Assembly (NCBI GenBank): GCA_002385675.1
Contig: DGDY01000116.1
Span: 1 to 5,897, forward strand
Length of the DNA: 5,897 nt
Direction of reading: 5' to 3'
From: Anaerolineales bacterium UBA3940
GTDB lineage: Bacteria; Chloroflexota; Anaerolineae; Aggregatilineales; UBA3940
Each line of letters starts with the position of its first letter. Within the stretch, counting starts at the first letter, position 1. The notes beneath the pieces are model-generated. The model was not told where the DNA came from. It worked only from the letters and a program-made list of their open reading frames with translations, and ran no database searches. The translations under genes were made by a program, and so were the position numbers. Positions 1 through 5,718 of the stretch are shown piece after piece.

Positions 1-19
1 AGATGTGTATAAGAGACAG
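1..19 (+). other. Nextera mosaic-end sequencing adapter (artefact)
   Basis: The first 19 bases, AGATGTGTATAAGAGACAG, are identical to the Tn5 mosaic-end sequence used in Nextera tagmentation libraries. This is library-preparation DNA left on the contig end, not genome. It contains an in-frame TAA at 10-12 that falsely closes the etfA reading frame. Genomic sequence begins at base 20. Confidence 0.97.
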
Positions 20-837
20 GGGCGGATAGGGCGCTCGTCTGCGAGGATGCGACGCTGAGCGAGTACCGCGTGGAGCCTTACGCGGGCCTGCTGTCGAAGC
101 TGGCCGCTGAGCGCCAGCCGGGCTTCATCCTCGCCGGGGCGACGACGCGCGGCACCGACATCATGGGCGCGGCGAGCGTGGACCTGCGAGCCGGGCTTCT
201 GGCCGATGTGACCGAGGTCAGCCTGGACGGCGGGCGCGTCCTCGCGACCTCGCCGGTTTACTCCGGCAAGCTGGTAGCGACGGTGACCATCCCCGAGCCG
301 GGTGACACGCCGCAGCTGCTGACCGTTCGCAGCCGCGCCTTTGCCGCAGCCGAGCGTGACGCAAGCCGCAGCGGCGAGGTGGAAACCGTCGAACCGGCGC
401 TGGCTGAGGACGACATCACTGTGAAGGTGGTTGGCTTCGAGCCGGCGGGCAACCAGGTCAGCCTGGCCGATGCCGCTATCATCGTCTCCGGCGGGCGTGG
501 CGTCGGCGGGCCGGAGGGCTTCGAACCCCTGCGCGAGCTGGCGGAGACGCTCGGCGCGGCGATCGGTGCAAGCCGGGCGGTGGTCGATGCGGGCTGGATC
601 CCCTACGAACACCAGGTCGGGCAGACGGGTAAGGTTGTCTCGCCGGACCTTTACATTGCGTGCGGCATCAGCGGCGCGGTCCAGCACCTCGCCGGGATGC
701 GCACCAGCAAGGTGATCGTTGCCATCAACAGCGATCCGGAAGCGCCGATCTTCAAGGTGGCGCATTACGGCATTGTCGGGGATCTGTTTGAGATCGTCCC
801 GGCGCTGAACGAGGCGTTCAAGCAGCGGCTGTCGTAG
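20..837 (+). CDS. etfA: electron transfer flavoprotein subunit alpha, 5'-truncated
   Basis: Alpha subunit of the FAD-containing EtfAB heterodimer, a cytoplasmic carrier that passes electrons from acyl-CoA and other dehydrogenases to the respiratory chain. About 271 residues are visible. The C-terminal FAD-binding domain is complete: SGGRGVGG at 487-510, then [18 protein letters not shown] (610-645), [16 protein letters not shown] (652-699), SKVIVAIN and [15 protein letters not shown]. The N-terminal part has GATTRG and the GLLADVTEV segment typical of the family. A GTG at 70 could be called as the start, but the frame runs on upstream to base 20 with family-like residues ([16 protein letters not shown] before VEPYAGLL), so the gene is cut by the contig end. 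Family members are about 320 residues, so roughly 50 N-terminal residues are missing. An etfB gene commonly lies next to etfA and may be just upstream. The TAG stop at 835-837 is followed 23 nt later by a strong terminator. Confidence 0.96.
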
Positions 838-860
838 CGCGCACCGCTTACAGGATACAG

Positions 861-887
861 GGCCGGGGCTGCAGCCCCGGCCTTTTT
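861..887 (+). terminator. rho-independent terminator after etfA
   Basis: Bases 861-882 form a perfect 22-nt palindrome (GGCCGGGGCT, then its exact complement AGCCCCGGCC around a central GC), followed at once by five T's (883-887). This is a GC-rich hairpin plus U-tract, read on the + strand only; no T-run lies on the other side. A second T5 run follows at 894-898 because the 11-base unit CTTTTTGCAAT is duplicated. Confidence 0.93.
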
Positions 888-903
888 GCAATCTTTTTGC
901 AAT
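882..903 (+). repeat. tandem duplication of an 11-base U-tract unit
   Basis: CTTTTTGCAAT occurs twice in direct tandem, at 882-892 and 893-903, with no mismatches. The first copy supplies the U-tract of the etfA terminator and the second a spare U-tract. It is probably a small slippage duplication. Confidence 0.9.
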
Positions 904-920
904 ATGGGAAGAGTCACGTA

Positions 921-950
921 TTACCGGCGGGTGGGTAAACGGGCTAAAAT
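921..950 (+). promoter_or_regulatory. possible sigma70-type promoter for the receiver gene
   Basis: A good -10 candidate, TAAAAT, lies at 945-950. A weak -35, TTACCG (3 of 6 consensus bases), lies at 921-926, 18 bases upstream. The etfA terminator just before it implies the next gene needs its own promoter. The -10 is the stronger part of the evidence. Confidence 0.45.
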
Positions 951-981
951 GGACTCAGCGTGGGGCTCACCGACGACATCT

Positions 982-989
982 GGGGGTGA
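982..989 (+). promoter_or_regulatory. ribosome binding site deciding the receiver start
   Basis: GGGGGTGA resembles the GGAGGTGA Shine-Dalgarno consensus, and its G-core ends 5 bases before ATG 992. The alternative GTG at 986 lies inside this motif and has no site of its own, so ATG 992 is the better start. Confidence 0.65.
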
Positions 990-991
990 AC

Positions 992-1378
992 ATGCCATCC
1001 GACCGAGAGATTAAAGTTACCTACGTGGAAGACGAACCGGCCATCGCCGAGCTTCTGAAGAGCGGGCTTGACCTGTTTGGCATTGAAGTCAACCCGATCT
1101 ACAGCGACGCCGAAGAAGCACTCGAGAAGATCGTCAAGAACCAGCCGCCCCTCAGCGACTGCAACTTGCTTGTTTTTGACATTCGCCTGCCGGGCATGAC
1201 GGGGCTCGAACTGGCGAGGCGCCTGCGCGAAGCCGGGGAGCGCCGCCCCATCCTGATTGTCTCCGCTTACCAGCCGCCGCCGCGCGCGCAGCTTGAGGAG
1301 CTTCAGGCCCATTTCATGCCCAAGCCGTTCGACTTCGCTGGCATTGTCAGCAAGATCCAACAGCTAACGGCCAACTAG
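992..1378 (+). CDS. stand-alone response regulator receiver domain protein (CheY-like)
   Basis: A 128-residue protein that is entirely one phosphoacceptor receiver domain, with no output domain. The key residues are all present: acidic pair E13-D14 (YVEDEP), phosphoacceptor D63 (LVFDIRLPGMTG), switch serine S91 (LIVSAY), and K111 in MPKPF. It should therefore accept phosphate from a histidine kinase and signal by protein contact, as CheY- or Spo0F-like proteins do, in the cytoplasm. The frame could start at GTG 986, but ATG 992 is preferred because GGGGGTGA at 982-989 makes a good ribosome site 5 bases before it and would overlap the GTG. No kinase, phosphatase or chemotaxis gene lies beside it, so the partner is unknown. 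The gene sits alone between a terminator upstream and a convergent gene downstream. The family call is secure; the pathway is not known. Confidence 0.92.
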   Translation: MPSDREIKVTYVEDEPAIAELLKSGLDLFGIEVNPIYSDAEEALEKIVKNQPPLSDCNLLVFDIRLPGMTGLELARRLREAGERRPILIVSAYQPPPRAQLEELQAHFMPKPFDFAGIVSKIQQLTAN

Positions 1379-1405
1379 CCGGTTCGCCACTGCCGCTATA
1401 AAAGC

Positions 1406-1439
1406 AGCGCCCCCACCGTTTGGCGGGGGCGTTGTCTTT
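1406..1439. terminator. terminator hairpin shared by two convergent genes
   Basis: Between the convergent genes, 1406-1417 pairs with 1422-1433 around a GTTT loop (1418-1421). The stem is C-rich (CGCCCCC against GGGGGCG). On the + strand there is one A-C mismatch (1415/1424) and the following tract is only TTGTCTTT. On the - strand the same position becomes a G-U wobble, and the RNA continues into GCUUUUAUA. The hairpin therefore probably serves both genes but works better for the ABC ATPase gene. Confidence 0.8.
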
Positions 1440-1454
1440 GCGGATGGCCGGTCT

Positions 1455-2555
1455 TTAGCGGATCGCCTGCTCCGTCTCGGCGTCGAACAGATGCATGTTG
1501 TCCGCGTTCATAATGACCTGCATCTGCTGGCCGACGTGGGCCTTGCTGCGCGGGTCGACGCGGGCAATAAACTCATGCTGGCCGGTCTGGAGGTACAGGA
1601 AGATCTCGTTGCCCATCAGCTCGGTCACGTCCACACGGGTCTCGACGGGCGCGGGGGTGATGCCGGGTGCGACAAACTCGGAGTCGTAGATGTCCTCCGG
1701 GCGCACGCCCAGGATGACACGCTTGCCGGCAGCCTTCTGCCAGGCCTGCTTCTTGCTCTCCGGAACCTTTACGCGGAAGGAGCCGGTATCGACGAACAGG
1801 TTGCCGTCTTCCTGCACGAGCGTTGAGTCAAAGAAGTTCATCGACGGGCTGCCGATAAAGCCCGCGACAAATACGTTGTCCGGGTAATCGTACAGGTTCT
1901 GCGGCGTGTCGATCTGCTGGAGGATGCCGTCCTTCAACACGGCAATGCGCGAGCCCATCGTCATGGCCTCGGTCTGGTCATGCGTGACGTAGATGAAGGT
2001 CGTCTCCAGCCGGTTGTGCAGCCGCTGGATCATCGCGCGCGCCTCAACGCGCAGCTTGGCGTCCAGGTTGGAGAGCGGCTCGTCCATCAGGAAGACCTGC
2101 GGCTCGCGGACGATGGCCCGCCCGACCGCCACACGCTGGCGCTGACCGCCGGAGAGCGCCTTCGGCTTGCGGTCCAGCAGATGCTCGATGCCCAGCTCAC
2201 TGGCTGCCTGGCGCACGCGCCGGTCAATTTCATCCTTGGGTGTGCCGCGCAGCTTCAGGCCGAAGGCCATGTTGTCGTACACCGTCATGTGGGGGTAGAG
2301 CGCATAGCTCTGGAAGACCATCGCAATGTCGCGGTCTTTCGGCGGTACGTCGTTCACGACGCGGTCCCCGATGTAAATTTTCCCGTCGGAAATCTCCTCC
2401 AGCCCGGCGAGCATCCGTAAGCTGGTGCTCTTGCCGCAGCCAGACGGGCCGACAAACACCAGGAACTCCTTATCGGCGACCTCAATATTGAGGTTGTTCA
2501 CCGCAATGACGTCACCGTACCGCTTGGTGACATTTTCATACGTTACGCTTGCCAT
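1455..2555 (-). CDS. ugpC: sugar ABC transporter ATP-binding protein, UgpC/MalK/MsmX family
   Basis: A 366-residue ATPase that powers a carbohydrate or glycerol-phosphate type (CUT1) ABC importer from the inner face of the membrane. All motifs are intact: Walker A GPSGCGKST (36-44), Q-loop Q82 (VFQSYALYPHMTV), signature LSGGQ (134-138), Walker B VFLMDE (154-159), D-loop SNLD (162-165) and H-loop H192 (YVTHDQTEA). After the ATPase core, the C-terminal third carries the regulatory TOBE/OB-fold region typical of MalK and UgpC (GVRPEDI at 283-289, ELMGNE, NADNMHLFD). Length is normal for the family. The start is firm: AAGGAGG lies 4 bases upstream. No permease or binding-protein gene is adjacent, so it may be a shared ATPase serving several importers encoded elsewhere, as MsmX does in Bacillus; that is inference. 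The symbol names the family only; the substrate cannot be read from the sequence. Confidence 0.95.
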   Translation of the reverse strand: MASVTYENVTKRYGDVIAVNNLNIEVADKEFLVFVGPSGCGKSTSLRMLAGLEEISDGKIYIGDRVVNDVPPKDRDIAMVFQSYALYPHMTVYDNMAFGLKLRGTPKDEIDRRVRQAASELGIEHLLDRKPKALSGGQRQRVAVGRAIVREPQVFLMDEPLSNLDAKLRVEARAMIQRLHNRLETTFIYVTHDQTEAMTMGSRIAVLKDGILQQIDTPQNLYDYPDNVFVAGFIGSPSMNFFDSTLVQEDGNLFVDTGSFRVKVPESKKQAWQKAAGKRVILGVRPEDIYDSEFVAPGITPAPVETRVDVTELMGNEIFLYLQTGQHEFIARVDPRSKAHVGQQMQVIMNADNMHLFDAETEQAIR

Positions 2556-2559
2556 AAGG

Positions 2560-2566
2560 CCTCCTT
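2560..2566 (-). promoter_or_regulatory. consensus ribosome binding site of the ABC ATPase gene
   Basis: Read on the - strand, AAGGAGG is a full Shine-Dalgarno match ending 4 bases before the ATG at 2555. It is the strongest ribosome site in the window and suggests efficient translation. Confidence 0.88.
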
Positions 2567-2593
2567 GCCTGTCTAATCAACTGGAGCGCTGCA

Positions 2594-2622
2594 AGCACCC
2601 CTCCCGGCTTTTTGGTGGTGCT
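2594..2622 (-). promoter_or_regulatory. small stem-loop in the ABC ATPase leader
   Basis: AGCACC (2594-2599) is complementary to GGTGCT (2617-2622), making a 6-bp stem with a 17-nt loop in the leader RNA, about 40 bases before the start codon. No terminator-like U-tract follows on the - strand and no known riboswitch is recognised. It may simply be chance. Confidence 0.3.
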
Positions 2623-2708
2623 CTAACTTGAACATGCCAACGGCTGTGGGGGTGAGTTGAGCGCGCTAGCGGCAAACCAAGTGAACCGTATGATAGCGCG
2701 TCACCAGA

Positions 2709-2738
2709 AGTATAGTATGAATAAGGCGCGGGGGTCAA
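2709..2738 (-). promoter_or_regulatory. sigma70-type promoter of the ABC ATPase gene
   Basis: On the - strand, TTGACC (2738-2733, 5 of 6 consensus bases) and TATACT (2714-2709, 5 of 6) are separated by 18 bases. It is the best promoter in the window. Transcription should begin near 2702, giving a leader of roughly 147 nt before the ATG. It lies in the 234-base gap between divergent genes, so a regulator bound here could affect both. Confidence 0.72.
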
Positions 2739-2789
2739 GGAAAGAGTCTGCATCTGTACGGCCCGGCGCAGGTGGGTCATAATAAGGCC

Positions 2790-4235
2790 ATGGACACAGC
2801 AGGAACAGCCAGCAGGCGGTCGCTGATCGCCGGTGTTGCGCTCCGGCTGGGCGTTGCGGGTGCGGTCGTGCTGCTGCTCGGGCTCAGCCCGGTGCCGGGC
2901 CGCCTCGTCGAGTCGGTGGAGCAGGGCCGGGCGGTGCTGAGCGCCGGAGATAGCGGCGAGGCGGCGGCCCTGTTCCGCGTTGCGGCGGCTTATGAGCCCT
3001 GGGTTGACAGGCATCTCGCGGCGGCGGCGCGTGCGGAGCTTGAGGCCGGGCGCTACGTACAGGCGAATGCGCTGCTCGACGAGTTGGCCGCCCGGCGACC
3101 GCTCTCCGCCGAGGAGATGCTCTGGCGGGGCGTCGCCTACGACGGGCAGGGGCAGCACGAGCAGGCGCTCGCTGTGTGGGAGCAAGCGTGGGCAGCAGGC
3201 TCCGTCAGCGAGGCGAGTATTGAGGCGCTCGCCGCTGCGTATCTCGACGCGGGGGAGTTCGAGATGGCGCGGCTGGCGCTTGAGGAACTGGCCCGGCTCG
3301 ACACTGTCAAGGCGGATGTGCTCGTGCGCCTCGCGATGCTCCAGGCGCTTGACGACACCGAAGCTGCCAGCGCTACGCTGCACCGGGCCGTAACGCTTGG
3401 CTACCCGGAGACGCAGCTCGAGCCGCTCTCCGGGGCGCTGGCACAGGCGGTGGATGATCCGCGCGAGTTGCAACTGCACCGGCTCGGCGTGGCGCTCCTG
3501 GAGATAGGCGAGCGCCAGCTTGCCGCCGAGGCTTTTGATCGAGCCGTCCGGTCGAACCCGGCCTATGCGGAACCGCTGGCTTACCTGGCATACACACAGG
3601 CACTCCTCGACCAACCCTCGCTCGGTGCGATGCAGCAGGCGCTGTCACTCGCGCCTGAGAGCGCCCGGGTGCATGCGCTCGCCGGGCTGACGTGGCGCGA
3701 GATCGGGCGGCCTGCCGAGGCGCGGGCCGAACTGGAGCGCGCGCTGGCGCTTGATCCGTCTAACCCGGCGCTTGCCGTTGAGATCGCCTCGACGCACCGC
3801 GCCGAGCGCCAGCTTATCTCCGCCGAGGCGTGGATGCGCGAAGCGGTGAAGCTGTCACAGGGCGATCTTACGTTCCGGCGGCTGCTTGCCGAGTTCTACG
3901 TGGACGAGGGATACCGCGTTGGCGATCAGGGGCTGCCGCTCCTGATGACGCTTGCCGAGCAGGCGCCGGGCGACGCCGAGATCCGCGCCGCGCTGGGCTG
4001 GGCGCACTTCCTTGTCGGGGATGTCGAGGCGGCGTTCACGCATGTGGACGAGGCGTTGCAGCTTGACGAGAACTCCGTGCGGGCAAACGCTCACAAAGCC
4101 GCGCTGCTCGACTCACAGGGGCGACTCGATGAGGCCGCCGTGTATTACCGGCGGGCGCTGGAACTCGACCCTGACGGGCCGTTCGGGGCGCTTGCCCGAC
4201 GCGCGCTGGAAAGGATTGGAGCACGCATACCATGA
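2790..4235 (+). CDS. membrane-anchored tetratricopeptide repeat protein
   Basis: A 481-residue protein with one N-terminal hydrophobic segment (about 12-33, after RR at 9-10) that looks like a signal anchor, followed by an alpha-helical repeat region to the C-terminus. TPR units are clearest at about 292-324 (GRPAEARAELERALALDPS), 396-428 and 430-463 (GRLDEAAVYYRRALELDPDG). Weaker helix pairs fill about 45-290. TPRs are protein-binding scaffolds, so the likely role is assembling partners at the outer face of the membrane; no enzyme motif is visible. The frame could start at GTG 2772, but ATG 2790 is preferred: it has TAAGG just upstream and places the anchor near the N-terminus, although the ribosome site is weak. 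It runs divergently from the ABC ATPase gene and its stop overlaps the next gene's ATG. The partner and process are unknown. Confidence 0.88.
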   Translation: MDTAGTASRRSLIAGVALRLGVAGAVVLLLGLSPVPGRLVESVEQGRAVLSAGDSGEAAALFRVAAAYEPWVDRHLAAAARAELEAGRYVQANALLDELAARRPLSAEEMLWRGVAYDGQGQHEQALAVWEQAWAAGSVSEASIEALAAAYLDAGEFEMARLALEELARLDTVKADVLVRLAMLQALDDTEAASATLHRAVTLGYPETQLEPLSGALAQAVDDPRELQLHRLGVALLEIGERQLAAEAFDRAVRSNPAYAEPLAYLAYTQALLDQPSLGAMQQALSLAPESARVHALAGLTWREIGRPAEARAELERALALDPSNPALAVEIASTHRAERQLISAEAWMREAVKLSQGDLTFRRLLAEFYVDEGYRVGDQGLPLLMTLAEQAPGDAEIRAALGWAHFLVGDVEAAFTHVDEALQLDENSVRANAHKAALLDSQGRLDEAAVYYRRALELDPDGPFGALARRALERIGARIP

Positions 4236-4705
4236 ACCGGTTCCCTCGCAGTGACCGTTCGCCGGAGGCGCGCCGCCGCCGGTACCTGTTTGGCATCATC
4301 CGCTCGCTGATCATCCTTGCGGTCCTGATCGTCCTCGCCGTGGTCCTGGCCCGGCAGTCGGCCAGCCCGGAAGTGCTGAGCCTGACTCCCGCCCGCGCGC
4401 TCGACGATGCGTTCCGGCCCGTCGAGCCGGTGGACACGTTCTCTCCCGGCGACACGTTCTTCGTCTCCGCCGAGTTTCGCGACTACAGCCCCGACGCGGA
4501 ACTCAGCGTGCGCTGGCTGTACGAGGGTGAGGTCATCGCCGAGATACCCATCGAGCCGGATGACGTCATCGACGGCTATGCGCGGCTGACGCTTGCGCCG
4601 GACGACCCTGCTGGCTGGCCGCCTGGCGGCTATGTGGTCGACGTGCTTCACGAGGACAACCTGCTGAACCGCGCCGCATTTCGGGTGGCTGCGCCGGGCG
4701 AGTGA
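4232..4705 (+). CDS. small single-pass membrane protein with Ig-like outer domain, unknown function
   Basis: A 157-residue protein not matched to a named family. It has a short, very basic N-terminus (RRRR at 14-17), one membrane segment (about 19-40, rich in I, L and V) and an acidic outer domain (about 66-153). The positive charges before the segment predict the C-terminus outside. The outer domain has an alternating beta-strand pattern, with a conserved-looking tryptophan (VRWLYEGE, W95) and GWPPGGYVVDV (128-138), followed by a final AAFRV strand. This resembles small beta-sandwich, Ig-like domains; that reading is inferred from strand pattern. Its ATG overlaps the TPR gene's stop (ATGA, 4232-4235), so the two are probably translationally coupled and may act together. 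A GGAG at 4218-4221, 10 bases upstream, may assist initiation. Confidence 0.85.
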   Translation: MNRFPRSDRSPEARRRRYLFGIIRSLIILAVLIVLAVVLARQSASPEVLSLTPARALDDAFRPVEPVDTFSPGDTFFVSAEFRDYSPDAELSVRWLYEGEVIAEIPIEPDDVIDGYARLTLAPDDPAGWPPGGYVVDVLHEDNLLNRAAFRVAAPGE

Positions 4706-4710
4706 CCCGG

Positions 4711-4740
4711 TTGCCGCGCCGTTCGGGTGCGTGCTACAAT
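4711..4740 (+). promoter_or_regulatory. extended -10 promoter of the LamG-like gene
   Basis: TGCTACAAT at 4732-4740 is an extended -10 element (TG, one base, TACAAT). TTGCCG at 4711-4716 (4 of 6 bases) is a fair -35, with an 18-base spacer. Transcription would start near 4747, about 70 bases before ATG 4817. It begins 6 bases after the preceding stop codon, so the next gene can be expressed apart from the TPR pair. Confidence 0.62.
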
Positions 4741-4779
4741 CCCGACCGCACGCCCGACAGGGTGGCACCTGCTTGAACC

Positions 4780-4794
4780 ACCGGCTACGCCGGT
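4780..4794 (+). promoter_or_regulatory. small hairpin in the leader of the LamG-like gene
   Basis: ACCGGC (4780-4785) and GCCGGT (4789-4794) form a perfect 6-bp stem with a TAC loop, six bases upstream of the GGGAG (4801-4805) that may serve as the ribosome site. No U-tract follows, so it is not a terminator. Any effect on translation is speculative. Confidence 0.4.
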
Positions 4795-4816
4795 CTACCC
4801 GGGAGACAGAGAATCG

Positions 4817-5680
4817 ATGAGCCAGCAGCAGCCCACGCACGAGAAACAGCTCCGCTCTCCGCGCCGCTTCCCCTGGTGGATCATCCCGGTTGCGCTGGTG
4901 TTGATCGTCGCGTTCGCGGTGGGGTGGTTGTTCCGCTTTCGCATCCAGCGCCTGCTGGAGCCTGCGCCGACGCTCCCGCCTGCGCTTTCCGCGCCGGGCG
5001 ATGGTGACACAGCGGGCACGGGCGGGCTGCTCTACCAGACGGACTTCGCGGATGACGAGGCGCTCGCGGACTGGGAGCTGTTCGACGACGGGGTGATCGC
5101 CGCCGCCGGTGAGGACGGGCAACTGGTCGTTTCGGTGAATGCGCTGATGGACGCGGGCGGCTACTCCGGCCTGAACTACACGCTTGACGATTTCGTGCTG
5201 GAGGTCGATGCGACCAAGCTCGACGGGCCGGACAACAACGCGATCTTTGTCGTGTTTCGCATGGTGGACGGGCAGAACTACAACCGCTTCGATATTTCGA
5301 GCGACGGCTACTACTCGATCAGCCGGGTGCGCGATGGCGTCCAGTCCGTCGTGAGCGATTGGATGCCCTCGCCCGCCATCAACACCGGCGACGGCACGAA
5401 CCGGCTGCGCGTTGAGGCGGTTGGCGATACGTTCCGCTTCGCGGTGAACGGCGAGCCGCTGACGCTGTGCGTGTCGTACGAGGAGGGCGTGCAGCCTATC
5501 CCTACGACTGAGGAGTGCGTGGGCGGCGAAATGGTCGAGGAGTGGGTGAACGACGACCTCCCGCGCGGTAAGGTGGGGCTGGGCGTGCAGGGGTATACCG
5601 GTTTCGACGGCCAGCAGACCACGCCCGCGCAGGCGACGGTCGCATTTGATAACGTGGAGATCACCGCGCCGGGCGGGTGA
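4817..5680 (+). CDS. membrane-anchored LamG/concanavalin A-like domain protein
   Basis: A 287-residue protein with a basic cytoplasmic N-terminus, one membrane segment (about 20-40, WWIIPVALVLIVAFAVGWLF), a proline-rich linker (48-60) and an outer beta-sandwich domain (about 71-283). The domain has features of the LamG/concanavalin A-like fold: an opening LLYQTDFADD strand, then FVVFRMVDGQNYNRFDIS and DGYYSISR (143-170), NRLRVEAVGDTFRFAVNG (195-212), GKVGLGVQG, and a closing AFDNVEI strand. Such domains often bind carbohydrate; no catalytic residues are recognised, so binding is an inference. An acidic insert (219-247) separates two cysteines, C218 and C234, which could form a disulfide outside the cell. 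ATG 4817 is chosen over the in-frame GTG at 4727 because the GTG lies upstream of the apparent -10 element (4735-4740) and its extra residues look like non-coding sequence. It follows the TPR pair by 111 bases on the same strand. Confidence 0.87.
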   Translation: MSQQQPTHEKQLRSPRRFPWWIIPVALVLIVAFAVGWLFRFRIQRLLEPAPTLPPALSAPGDGDTAGTGGLLYQTDFADDEALADWELFDDGVIAAAGEDGQLVVSVNALMDAGGYSGLNYTLDDFVLEVDATKLDGPDNNAIFVVFRMVDGQNYNRFDISSDGYYSISRVRDGVQSVVSDWMPSPAINTGDGTNRLRVEAVGDTFRFAVNGEPLTLCVSYEEGVQPIPTTEECVGGEMVEEWVNDDLPRGKVGLGVQGYTGFDGQQTTPAQATVAFDNVEITAPGG

Positions 5681-5681
5681 A

Positions 5682-5706
5682 GACCCTCCCCGCCGACCCT
5701 CCCCGC
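5682..5706 (+). repeat. 12-base direct repeat, part of an intergenic C/G-rich element
   Basis: GACCCTCCCCGC occurs at 5682-5693 and again, unchanged, at 5695-5706. The four C-runs (5684-5686, 5688-5691, 5697-5699, 5701-5704) have spacings of 1, 5 and 1 bases. Read on the - strand they satisfy a standard G-quadruplex pattern. The element begins directly after the stop codon at 5680. Confidence 0.85.
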
Positions 5707-5718
5707 TAGCGGAGAGGG
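5697..5718. repeat. REP-like palindromic hairpin in the intergenic repeat
   Basis: CCCTCCCCG (5697-5705) pairs with CGGAGAGGG (5710-5718) around a CTAG loop, with one C-A mismatch on the + strand that becomes a G-U wobble on the - strand. No T-run follows, so a simple rho-independent terminator is unlikely. The translated shadow on the - strand, HPIPSPLAGRVGGEG, resembles spurious peptides I recall from dispersed repeats in many bacterial genomes, so this is probably one copy of a repeat family. Confidence 0.65.

Noticed and set aside
918..931. 14-base sequence GTATTACCGGCGGG shared with 4142-4155
   Set aside because: One copy is intergenic and the other inside TPR codons, with no similarity beyond. 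A match of this length is not surprising by chance in GC-rich DNA of this size.
944..1360. Open frame on the - strand opposite the receiver gene
   Set aside because: The + strand frame carries a full set of receiver motifs. The antisense product shows none and has no promoter or ribosome site.
2681..2704. GTGA and TCAC half-sites flanking 16 bases, like a CRP-type operator
   Set aside because: CRP-type sites have a 6-base gap. A 16-base gap with no further symmetry does not support an operator.
2689..2716. TATGAT (2689) and TATAGT (2711) as a + strand promoter for the TPR gene
   Set aside because: Both resemble -10 boxes, but no acceptable -35 lies at 16-18 bases upstream, so no + strand promoter can be placed with confidence.
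2577..3614. Long open frame on the - strand (345 codons)
   Set aside because: Most of it lies opposite the TPR gene, and its product is Arg/Pro/His-rich without domains. It is a typical high-GC antisense shadow, and it also crosses the ABC ATPase promoter.
4145..5122. Long open frame on the - strand (325 codons)
   Set aside because: It spans parts of three well-supported + strand genes and a promoter, has low-complexity Arg-rich composition and no recognisable domain.
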